A DNA stretch of 64,000 bases, from contig CAWFYK010000002.1 in NCBI GenBank assembly GCA_963820035.1, positions 558,001 to 622,000 on the forward strand. Reading direction: 5' to 3'. Source of the DNA: JAWWPG01 sp963820035. Its GTDB lineage: Bacteria > Actinomycetota > Actinomycetes > Propionibacteriales > Nocardioidaceae. Under the pieces are notes generated by a model that was not told the DNA's origin, ran no database searches, and was given only the letters and a program-made list of their open reading frames with translations. A program made the translations under genes and the position numbers. Below are positions 1 through 7,481 of this stretch, in pieces (the stretch's first letter is position 1; each line of letters starts with the position of its first letter).

Positions 1-713
1 CACTCACCGACGAGCCGAGCCACGACTCCGGAGCCATGGCACCGGCCGGCCAGATCTGGAGCACGGTCGACGACCTGGCCCGCTACGCCGCGTTCCTCGC
101 CGAACCCGACCCCAAGGTCCTCTCACCCGACACGCTGCGGGAGATGACCGCGGTCCAAGCCGGTTCACCCGACGATGCCCTCGCCGGTGCCTATGGTCTC
201 GGGTTCCGGCTGGCCGTCGCGGCCGACCGCACCTACGTCGGGCACACGGGCTCGATGCCGGGCTTCCTGGCCGGTTTGTTCGTCGACCGCAGCCGCAGAA
301 CGGCGGCAGTCTGCCTGACCAACGGGGCCACCGGCTTGCGGGCTCAGGGGCTGCCACTCGACCTGCTGGGGTCGCTCGAGGAGCTGGAGCCCACTCCGCC
401 GCGGACCTGGATTCCCCACGACCACGTCCCGGACGCCGTGCTCGACGTGCTGGGTCTCTGGCACTGGGGCAACGAGGGACTGCTGATGTCCTACGAGGGC
501 ACCGAACTGGTGTCTCGGACGCTCGGGTCCACCGACGCGTGGTGCACCTACCGACCGCACGGGCCCGACCGGTTCGTCGGCACCTCGGGCTACCACACGG
601 GCGAGACGCTGGCTGTCGTCCGTCGTGACGACGGGTCGGTCAGTCATCTCGAGTGCGCGACGTTCATCTTCACCCGGACGCCCTACGACCCGCAGGCTCC
701 CATTCCCTCCTGA
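1..713 (+). CDS. Serine hydrolase of the class C beta-lactamase fold, C-terminal part
   Basis: The reading frame is open from the window edge (first full codon at 3) to TGA at 711-713, so the N-terminus is missing. The ATG at 36 is internal: codons before it already continue the same protein. About 236 residues are visible. A VGHTGSMPGF stretch near visible residue 80 matches the third active-site box (K/H-T-G) of beta-lactamase/D-alanyl-D-alanine carboxypeptidase-like hydrolases. The S-x-x-K and Y-x-N boxes should lie upstream of the window. A segment of about 130 residues after the HTG box looks like the extra C-terminal domain common in this family. Substrate cannot be told; such proteins act as esterases, peptidases or beta-lactamases. 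A 22-bp repeat array follows the stop directly. Confidence 0.8.
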   Translation, partial: LTDEPSHDSGAMAPAGQIWSTVDDLARYAAFLAEPDPKVLSPDTLREMTAVQAGSPDDALAGAYGLGFRLAVAADRTYVGHTGSMPGFLAGLFVDRSRRTAAVCLTNGATGLRAQGLPLDLLGSLEELEPTPPRTWIPHDHVPDAVLDVLGLWHWGNEGLLMSYEGTELVSRTLGSTDAWCTYRPHGPDRFVGTSGYHTGETLAVVRRDDGSVSHLECATFIFTRTPYDPQAPIPS

Positions 714-718
714 CCGCC

Positions 719-840
719 GAGCCGTCAGGTTCTTCCGGTCCAGCCGTCAGGTTCTTCCGGTCGAGCCGTCAGGTTCTTCCGGCCCAGCCGTCAGGTTCTT
801 CCGGTCGAGCCGTCAGGTTCTTCCGGCCCAGCCGTCGGCA
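719..840 (+). repeat. Tandem array of 22-bp CCGTCA repeats downstream of the serine hydrolase
   Basis: GCCGTCAGGTTCTTCC recurs with exact 22-nt period starting at 721, 743, 765, 787 and 809; a sixth, degenerate unit starts at 831. Units alternate between CGGTCGA and CGGCCCA linkers. The array begins a few bases after the stop of the serine hydrolase and ends about 50 nt before the next start. The same core recurs at 21181-21290 (same strand), 21399-21596 (opposite strand) and, looser, at 58608-58775. Confidence 0.9.
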
Positions 841-887
841 AGCGGGTCCGCTGGTGTCGCGCCTGGCGGAGCGTCGAGGATGGTGGC

Positions 888-1802
888 GTGACGACACCGG
901 CACCGCGACTGCACGAAGACGAGGTCGCCATCGACACGGCGCTGGCTCGTCGGCTGCTGGAAACCCAGCTGCCGGCGTTCGGCGGGCGGCTGCTTCGCCG
1001 GATCTCATCGGGAGGCACCGACAACGCCGTCTTCAGGGTGGGCGACGACTGTGCGCTCCGGATGCCGTTGCATCCGGGCGGCGTGGCGGGTCTGCTCAAG
1101 GAGCAGCGCTGGGTCGCTCGGCTTGCTCCGCACCTGTCCCTGGCGGTGCCCGAGATCCTGGCGATCGGTGAGCCGGACGAGGGATATCCGTTTCCGTGGG
1201 CGGTCCTGCGCTGGCTTCCCGGGGAGGACGCCCTGGTGGGGCGGGTCGACTCCACGCACGAGCTCGCCCTCGCGCTGGGACGCTTCGTGCGGGAGTTGCA
1301 GGCCATCGACATGACGGACGCACCCGCTCCGGGCGCGGACGGATTCGTCAGGGGGCTTCCCCTCGCCGGTCGCGACGCGACGTTCCGTGCGGCGCTTGCC
1401 CGGTGTGACGGCCTGCTCGACCTCGAGCTGATGGCTGAGATCTGGGACGATGCTCTCGCGGCACCGCCATGGGAGGGGCCTCCCGTCTGGTTGCACGCCG
1501 ACTTGCTGCCCAGCAACCTCCTGCTTCGAGATGGTCACCTCGTGGGGGTCTTGGACTTCGGGGCGATGGCCACCGGAGACCCGGCGTACGACGTCACGCC
1601 GGCTTGGCAGGTTCTCGACGGCGACACTCGATCCGTCTTCCGCGACACCGTGGAGGTCGACGACGCAACCTGGCGGCGTTCCCGCGGGCTCGTCGTCTCA
1701 GGCGCTGTCATCGCGCTGCCCTACTACCTGGACACCAACCCGTCGATGGTGGCGACCGCTCGCCGAGGCATCGCCGAGGTCATCGACGAGATCGGCCGTT
1801 AG
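888..1802 (+). CDS. APH-fold phosphotransferase (aminoglycoside/choline kinase-like) 1
   Basis: A 304-residue protein starting at GTG 888. It has the kinase-like fold of the APH family: an N-lobe with ISSGGTDNAVFRVG (nucleotide loop), then the Brenner motif WLHADLLPSNLLL with the catalytic Asp, and VLDFGAMATGDP as the metal-binding DFG. This is the usual length and motif order for small-molecule kinases annotated as macrolide or aminoglycoside phosphotransferases. The substrate cannot be read from sequence, and most chromosomal members in actinobacteria have none assigned. It ends 1 nt before the next kinase gene, so the two are probably co-transcribed. Confidence 0.82.
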   Translation: MTTPAPRLHEDEVAIDTALARRLLETQLPAFGGRLLRRISSGGTDNAVFRVGDDCALRMPLHPGGVAGLLKEQRWVARLAPHLSLAVPEILAIGEPDEGYPFPWAVLRWLPGEDALVGRVDSTHELALALGRFVRELQAIDMTDAPAPGADGFVRGLPLAGRDATFRAALARCDGLLDLELMAEIWDDALAAPPWEGPPVWLHADLLPSNLLLRDGHLVGVLDFGAMATGDPAYDVTPAWQVLDGDTRSVFRDTVEVDDATWRRSRGLVVSGAVIALPYYLDTNPSMVATARRGIAEVIDEIGR

Positions 1803-1803
1803 G

Positions 1804-2748
1804 GTGCCTGCAGACGACCACACGAGGAGCTCGGCGGATCTGCTCACGAGCGAGGATGCTCGCGCGTCTCTCCGGTGGGCCGGTGACGCCTGGGGCAGGT
1901 CGATTCGAGACGTGCGGGTCCTGCGTGGCGGCTGGACGTCGTCGATGTTGCGACTTGAGGCCTCCGACGGTGAACGAGCCGTGCTGCGCATGATGACCGA
2001 GGAGCCATGGCGTAGGCACGCGCAAGCTCTGCTCGCGAGGGAGTCTGACATCCAGCGGCAGCTGAGTGGCACCGACATCCCGGCGCCGGAGACCATTGCC
2101 TTGGACACGCATGAAGCGGACAGCCGGCCGCCCGTGCATCTCATGTCATGGCTGCCTGGGTCGCTCGAGCTGGTGCGCTCCAACGACAGGGTGCTCGACG
2201 GTGCCGCGAGGACGTTGCGGTCAATCCATCGGCACCGTCCTCACGTCGGTGCACGCCCGAGGACATACGAGTCCTGGGCGATGCCAGCCAAACGTCGAGT
2301 CCCCGACTGGGCGCGCACGCCTGCTGTCTGGGTGGAGGCCTTCGGGGTCCTCGAGAAGGACCCGCCGTCGTACCGAGGCACGTTCCTGCACCGCGACTTC
2401 CACCTTGGCAACCTTTTGTGGGCGGCCGACCAGGTCACCGGAGTCGTCGACTGGGTCGAGACCTCATGGGGACCGGCCTGGCTCGACGTCGCCCACATGA
2501 GGACTTACCTGGCCATGCTCCACGGTGAGCAGGCCGCCGTCCGTTTCGCTGGGGCTTATCAGTCGGTGAGGGATATCGCCGGGGCCTGCCTCGGAGATGA
2601 GATCTATTGGGACGTCCTGGACATCGTCGGGTATCTGCCTGACCCGACGAAGGTCGTCCAGCCATGGCGAGACCTCGGACTCGACGTGAGCGACTCGGTG
2701 GCGCGGGCCCGACTGGAACGGCACCTCGCCGCAGTGCTGGGCTCGTGA
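1804..2748 (+). CDS. APH-fold phosphotransferase 2
   Basis: A 314-residue protein. I start it at GTG 1804, 1 nt after the stop of the preceding kinase gene; the same frame is open much further upstream but that part is a shadow of the upstream gene. Family motifs are FLHRDFHLGNLLW (catalytic loop with HRD) followed by VVDWVETSWGPAWLD, where DWVE replaces the usual DFG. The N-lobe carries VLRGGWTSSMLRL. It is clearly a diverged relative of its neighbour, not a copy. Tight packing of two APH-fold genes suggests a shared transcript, and perhaps action on related substrates, though this is inference. Confidence 0.82.
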   Translation: MPADDHTRSSADLLTSEDARASLRWAGDAWGRSIRDVRVLRGGWTSSMLRLEASDGERAVLRMMTEEPWRRHAQALLARESDIQRQLSGTDIPAPETIALDTHEADSRPPVHLMSWLPGSLELVRSNDRVLDGAARTLRSIHRHRPHVGARPRTYESWAMPAKRRVPDWARTPAVWVEAFGVLEKDPPSYRGTFLHRDFHLGNLLWAADQVTGVVDWVETSWGPAWLDVAHMRTYLAMLHGEQAAVRFAGAYQSVRDIAGACLGDEIYWDVLDIVGYLPDPTKVVQPWRDLGLDVSDSVARARLERHLAAVLGS

Positions 2749-2970
2749 GGCCGGGCCTTCGTCGGTAGCCGGCGCGGAGGTCTTTCTGGGCCAGATCGCG
2801 CTGAGCTGGAGGCGATGTCCGACAACGGACGCAGCAACGATCACCATGAAGTCGCCGCCCGACATGGCGAAGCTGCCGGTCAGCAGTATCCGCACATCAC
2901 CGGCTTCGGCAGCGATACCGAGGAGGGCTTCAACGAGCTCGGGATCTGATCAACCGGTGGCCCACGTCCG

Positions 2971-3915
2971 TTATGGGCTGCCAGGTACGACGGCCGCGAA
3001 CCTGGTCGCGACCGCCTCGATCGCCAGCGGGCCGACCCGGCAGCACCCTCCGACATAGCGAGCGCCTGCCTCGACCCACCTCTCGGCGAGCGCGGGGTCG
3101 TATCCGGAGTCGCCGACCCACCGACGACCGGCTGCGTCCCACGACTCTCCACTGTTCGGGTAGGCGACAGCAGGCTTGCCGGTGACCTGAAGGGCGAGTC
3201 GCACCGCCTCGAGGACGTCGGCCGGAGACCGGCAGTTGACGCCGACCGCGAGGACGTTGCTCGCGGACGCGGGGACGGCGAACGCGTCGGACAACGGCTG
3301 GCCGGCGCCGGTGAGCAACCCGTGACCCGAGAAAGAGAACCACGCAGGAAGGCCGAGTCCATCGAGCAGCTCCACCAAGACCTCGGCCTCGGCGATATCC
3401 GGGATCGTCTCGATCGCCAACAGATCCGGTCCCGCCGCCGCCAGCAGTTCCAGCCGGGGCAGGTGGAAGTCGCGCAAGGCGGCGGGGGTGAGACCGTAGC
3501 GGCCGCGGTACTCCGACCCGTCGGCGAGGACGGCGCCGTACGGCCCGACCGAGGCCGCCACCCACCTCACCGTCCCGTCGGACGCCAGCTCATCGCGAAC
3601 CTCCCGCGCCACGGTCACGCTTCGAACGATCAGCGCCGCCGCCTCGTCCCTGTCCAGTCCGGCGGCCATGAAGCCTGGGACGCTCGCCTGGTAGCTCGCC
3701 GTGGTCGCCACCCGAGCGCCAGCCTCGTAGTACGACCGATGGACGGCGGCCACCTCCTCGGCCGCGCCCCGCAGCACCCCTGCGGTCCACAGGGCACCTG
3801 ACAGGTCGTGGCCGCGCTCCTCGAGCGCGTTGGACATGCCACCGTCGAGGATGACAACGCCTGTTTCGTCACCTCGTGCAGATTCCGTCAGGTGCGGGCC
3901 TGTTGCTGTCACCAC
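2971..3915 (-). CDS. mmuM: Homocysteine S-methyltransferase family protein
   Basis: A 314-residue zinc-dependent methyltransferase of the MmuM/betaine-homocysteine methyltransferase family, expected to methylate homocysteine to methionine using S-methylmethionine or S-adenosylmethionine. Evidence: the N-terminal ILDGGMSNALEERG motif, VATTASYQAS, and the three zinc-ligand cysteines in GVNCRSP and the C-terminal GGCCRVGP. The length matches the family. It stands alone: the upstream kinase gene is convergent and TldE lies behind it. The start is a GTG (3913-3915) with an adjacent second GTG, so the N-terminus could be one residue shorter. A selenohomocysteine-specific role is possible and not distinguishable here. 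Confidence 0.88.
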   Translation of the reverse strand: MVTATGPHLTESARGDETGVVILDGGMSNALEERGHDLSGALWTAGVLRGAAEEVAAVHRSYYEAGARVATTASYQASVPGFMAAGLDRDEAAALIVRSVTVAREVRDELASDGTVRWVAASVGPYGAVLADGSEYRGRYGLTPAALRDFHLPRLELLAAAGPDLLAIETIPDIAEAEVLVELLDGLGLPAWFSFSGHGLLTGAGQPLSDAFAVPASASNVLAVGVNCRSPADVLEAVRLALQVTGKPAVAYPNSGESWDAAGRRWVGDSGYDPALAERWVEAGARYVGGCCRVGPLAIEAVATRFAAVVPGSP

Positions 3916-4085
3916 ACCAGTCTCCCTCGCGGGCGCCTCACCAAGGCCGACCGCCGGGATGAAATCTCGGGCACGATGAGGTGCTCTTCTCGGTTCGTCC
4001 GGCCGACCGCCGTACAGAATCCGCGCGCTCGGTCAGACGAATCCGGGAATGTCAGGCTCGCCCACGAACGGCGCCGCCACGGGGT

Positions 4086-5468
4086 TCAGCTGGCTTGGCT
4101 GACGCTGGACATGTTGAAGTCCGGGATGCGTAGCGCCGGGGTGGCCGTCCTCGGGAAGAAGTCGCCCCACTCGCGCGAGAACGATCGTTCGGTCGCACCC
4201 GCCTCCGAGAACCGCCCCAGCAGCGAGACAGGACTCTCGTTGAACCGGAAGTTGTTGACCGCGCCGACGACCTCGCCGCCCTCGACCAGGTAGGCGCCGT
4301 CGCGGGTGAGCCCGGTCAGCAGCAGTTCCTGCGAGTCGACCTCCCGGATATACCAAAGGCAGGTGAGCAGGAGCGCCCGCTCGGACGATGCCACCAGGTC
4401 GTCGATCGAGCCCGCGCCGCCGTCGACTTCCAGCAGCAGGTTGTCGACCGGGGGAGTCAGAGCCAGGCCTGTGGTGGCGGCAGTATGGCGCGACGTCGGC
4501 AGGGCCGTCAGGACACCGTCCCGGATCCAGTCTGTCGGTCCGACCGGCAACCCGTTGTCGAACACGCTGCTTGACGAGTCGGAGCCGCGGCAGGCGACGA
4601 AGGGGATGGCGCCGAGACCTCGACGACCCGGGTCCGAGAAGACACGGACGCCGGGCTTGGCCAGCCGCTGCCCGATCTTGGTGCCACCACCGGGCGCGCT
4701 GAAGACGGTGCGGCCCTCGTCGGCGTCCCGCCCGCTCGAGACGAAGTAGGCGTAGATCAACAGATCGGCCACAGCGGTGGGCGGGAGCAGCGTCTCGTAA
4801 CGACCGGCGGGCAGGTCGACGCGGTGCGCCGCCCAGCCGATGCGGCGTACCAGTTCGGCGTCGAGGGACGGCACGTCGACGTCGGAGAAGTCCTCGGTGG
4901 CCAGGCCGACCCATGACGAGGTCGACAGGTCGACGGGCTTCCCTGTCACGCCGACGTGACCGGTCGGCTGCTCGTGACGAAGCCGGAGTCCGCCCGAGGT
5001 GCCCAGGTACGTCGTCTCGACCGCATGCTCGGCGTAGCCGTAGAGCAGTCGGTCCTGCGACCGGGCACGGGCGAAGGCCTCACCCAGATCCGTCGCGAAC
5101 GTGTCGAACACCGCGATGCTCGTGGCACCCGGTTCGTCGCCCCAGGTGGCGCTCTCCTCACCGGCGACCAGATCGTTGGCGTCGTCGGCGGGGGACGCAT
5201 CCTTGGCGGCCGAGTCTGCGCGCGCCACCAGGTCGGTGACCTCATCGAGCGATGTCGCCGGTTGAGTGACCACTCCGGCAGAGGTGCCGGTCGCGCCGGC
5301 CACCTGCGAGACGACCGTGACCTGACAGGTGGTCATCACCCCGTTGGTCGTCAGTGAGTTGTTGGCCCATCGGAGGTTGGCAGACGAGGTCTGGCGCAGC
5401 AGCACGATGCAGTGGTCGGCCTTGGATGCCTCCAGCGCATGGTCGACGAGCGCCTGGGCGGTGGCCAT
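4086..5468 (-). CDS. tldE: TldE/PmbA-type metalloprotease partner subunit
   Basis: A 460-residue protein of the TldE/PmbA family, the non-catalytic partner that forms a protease with TldD. In enterobacteria the TldD/E complex trims peptide antibiotics and antitoxins; the actinobacterial target is unknown. The protein lacks the HExxxH metal site present in the upstream gene, as expected for TldE, and has the family's Gly-rich C-terminal region with FSREWGDFFPRTATPA. Its ATG overlaps the TldD stop by one base (TGATG), so it is translationally coupled. It is the distal gene of a two-gene operon. Confidence 0.88.
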   Translation of the reverse strand: MATAQALVDHALEASKADHCIVLLRQTSSANLRWANNSLTTNGVMTTCQVTVVSQVAGATGTSAGVVTQPATSLDEVTDLVARADSAAKDASPADDANDLVAGEESATWGDEPGATSIAVFDTFATDLGEAFARARSQDRLLYGYAEHAVETTYLGTSGGLRLRHEQPTGHVGVTGKPVDLSTSSWVGLATEDFSDVDVPSLDAELVRRIGWAAHRVDLPAGRYETLLPPTAVADLLIYAYFVSSGRDADEGRTVFSAPGGGTKIGQRLAKPGVRVFSDPGRRGLGAIPFVACRGSDSSSSVFDNGLPVGPTDWIRDGVLTALPTSRHTAATTGLALTPPVDNLLLEVDGGAGSIDDLVASSERALLLTCLWYIREVDSQELLLTGLTRDGAYLVEGGEVVGAVNNFRFNESPVSLLGRFSEAGATERSFSREWGDFFPRTATPALRIPDFNMSSVSQAS

Positions 5469-6982
5469 CAGTGGCTCCCCTCACTCGTGGTGTTGAGCAC
5501 GCGGATGCCGCGGAACAGGGCCGACGGGCTGCCGTGACTCACCGGTGCGACCTGACCCGGCTGAGCCTTTCCGCAGTTGAGCGCGCCCTGCAGTCGCCAG
5601 GTGGATGCCCCGCCAACGGCCTCCATCGCCCCCCAGAAGTCCGTCGTCGTCGCCTGGTAGGCCGCGTCGCGCACCTGACCTCGAAGCTCACCGTCGCGGA
5701 TCTCTACGAAGCGTTGTGCGGTGAACTGGAAGTTGTAGCGCTGCATGTCGATGCTCCACGAGTTGTCGCCGACGACATACAACCCACGTTCCACTCGCCC
5801 AATCAGGTCCTGCGTCGTCGTCTCGTCGGCGGCCGGCAGCAGGGAGACGTTGGCCATCCGCTGGATCGGGGTGTGCCCGGGCGAGTCGGCGAACGCGCAC
5901 CCCCGCGACCGGTCCCACCCCATCAGGGCTGCCATCCGACGGTCCGTCTGGTAGCCGACCAGCACCCCGTCTCGGATGAGGTCCCACGACTGGGTTGCGA
6001 CTCCCTCGTCGTCGTAGCCGATCGTCGCAAGGCCGTGCTCGACGGTGCGGTCACCCGTGACGTTCATGCATTCCGAGCCATAGGTGAGAGTGCCGAGCTT
6101 GTCGAGCGTGGCGAACGACGTCCCGGCGTAGTTGGCCTCGTAGCCGAGGGCCCGGTCGAGCTCCGTCGCGTGGCCGACGCTCTCGTGAATCGTGAGCCAC
6201 AGGTTGGTCGGGTCGACGACCAGGTCGTAGCTGTCCGCCTCGACCGAGGGCGCGGCGAGCTTCGCCGCCAGGTGCTCCGGCAGCTCGGCGAGCTCACGAT
6301 CCCAGTCATGGATGTCGCCGGTGAGGTATTCCCAGCCCCGTCCGACGGGGGCGGCGACCGTCCGCATGGAGTCGAGAATGCCCCGCGACTCGTCGGCTCC
6401 GTAGACCTCCAGCGTGGGTTCGAGGCGCACCCGCTGCTGGAGCGTGGACGTGCCGTGGGAGTCGGCGTAGTACTTGCTCTCGATGACCTGGGCGACGGTC
6501 GCGCTCACGTGGTTGACGGCCTCGTGGCGAAGCAGCCGGTCACTCCAGTCGGCCAGCAGCGCCACCTTGTCAGCTGTCGGCACCGAGAACGGGTCCACCT
6601 GGTATGACGAGAGCCAGGTCTGGTCGGGATAGCTCGGCTCGTCTGCCAGCTCGATGCGCTCGGCCGTGATTGCCTTCGCCACCATGGCCACGCTGATCGC
6701 CTGTTCGGCGAGGCGCACCGCCTCCTCCACCGTGAGCGCGGCGCCGGCGGCGAACCCCCAGGTGCCGTCGAGCACGACGCGAACGGCCATGCCGATGTCC
6801 GTGTCGACCGACGCGTCGACAAGTGACGCGTCGAGAAGCTTGAGCCGCTGTCCTCGAACCCGCTCGATCCGCACGTCGCAGTGACTGGCGCCGAAGTCGA
6901 GTGCCCGGTTCAGTGCCGCGGCGGACAGTTCCTGACGGGGGAGCGCGACGAACGACGGGTCCAGCTCACGTACGGCGGGCAT
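5468..6982 (-). CDS. tldD: TldD-type metalloprotease, catalytic subunit
   Basis: A 504-residue TldD-family metalloprotease. The zinc site is HESVGH, with His266, Glu267 and His271, followed by TELDRALG as in characterised TldD proteins. I chose the ATG at 6980-6982 (MPAVREL): the frame stays open 67 codons further upstream, but that part is arginine/proline-rich shadow sequence. The gene is first in the tldD-tldE pair, one-base stop/start overlap. No peptide-antibiotic precursor is visible next to the pair, so the substrate probably lies elsewhere. Confidence 0.9.
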   Translation of the reverse strand: MPAVRELDPSFVALPRQELSAAALNRALDFGASHCDVRIERVRGQRLKLLDASLVDASVDTDIGMAVRVVLDGTWGFAAGAALTVEEAVRLAEQAISVAMVAKAITAERIELADEPSYPDQTWLSSYQVDPFSVPTADKVALLADWSDRLLRHEAVNHVSATVAQVIESKYYADSHGTSTLQQRVRLEPTLEVYGADESRGILDSMRTVAAPVGRGWEYLTGDIHDWDRELAELPEHLAAKLAAPSVEADSYDLVVDPTNLWLTIHESVGHATELDRALGYEANYAGTSFATLDKLGTLTYGSECMNVTGDRTVEHGLATIGYDDEGVATQSWDLIRDGVLVGYQTDRRMAALMGWDRSRGCAFADSPGHTPIQRMANVSLLPAADETTTQDLIGRVERGLYVVGDNSWSIDMQRYNFQFTAQRFVEIRDGELRGQVRDAAYQATTTDFWGAMEAVGGASTWRLQGALNCGKAQPGQVAPVSHGSPSALFRGIRVLNTTSEGSH

Positions 6983-7065
6983 GCCGGGAAGCCTAACAAC
7001 TCCGGGTCCGACGGGCCGGGCGAGGTGAACGGCCGGAGCCCGGGCCAGCTCGACGTCGCCGAGAC

Positions 7066-7320
7066 TCAGACGCTGAGGTGTCCGAGCGCCTCGGCCTGCC
7101 CGTCGGTGGGGCGGTGCGGGGCGATGACCTCTCCGTTGGGAAGCACTTCGCCGGTGTCCTCGAACAACAGCACGCCGTTGCACAGCAGGCTCCAGCCCTG
7201 CTCAGGATGAGTCGCCACGGTATGGGCGGCCTCGCGATCGGGCGCGTCTGCCCCCGGGCAGCGAGGCTCGTGCCGACAGGGACCGCCACGTTCTGCGTCT
7301 ATCACCCTTCTAGTCTGCAT
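7066..7320 (-). CDS. DUF5999 family small protein
   Basis: An 84-residue protein recognised by the sequence CRHEPRCP, then HPEQGWSLLCNGVLLFEDTG, then LPNGEVIAPHRP, which is typical of the short actinobacterial DUF5999 family. Function is unknown. The ATG at 7318-7320 is preferred over an upstream in-frame extension of low-complexity sequence. Two Cys and several His near the N-terminus might bind metal, but that is a guess. About 160 nt upstream, between this gene and the 3' end of sbcC, contain its promoter; an AT-rich stretch around 7337-7356 stands out against the high-GC surroundings. Confidence 0.75.
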   Translation of the reverse strand: MQTRRVIDAERGGPCRHEPRCPGADAPDREAAHTVATHPEQGWSLLCNGVLLFEDTGEVLPNGEVIAPHRPTDGQAEALGHLSV

Positions 7321-7481
7321 CGCGGACGGCCTACTTGCTGAATTCTCTACTATCTCACCGTGTCGCGGGCCGCCGCTGGACTCGGGGCGTTGGGGAACAA
7401 GACGACCGGATCGCCGAATCACTGTCTCCCCGCACCAGGGACGAGGTCTGACGTTGCCGTTGACGTTCGACGGCCCGCTTC

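Noticed and set aside
719..840. CRISPR array
   Set aside because: Units of 22 nt follow each other without unique spacers, and no cas gene is present. The same holds for 21176-21596.
719..891. Repeat-encoded proteins with FFRSSRQVLP-like periodic sequence
   Set aside because: The periodic peptides come from translating 22-bp non-coding repeats, which shift frame at each unit; both strands and several frames give similar strings.
1450..1803. A 118-codon N-terminal extension of the second kinase
   Set aside because: This part is an out-of-frame reading of the first kinase gene. GTG 1804 directly after the upstream stop is the better start.
2749..2970. Small gene between the second kinase and the methyltransferase
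   Set aside because: Frames there lack protein-like composition and start signals; nothing could be supported.
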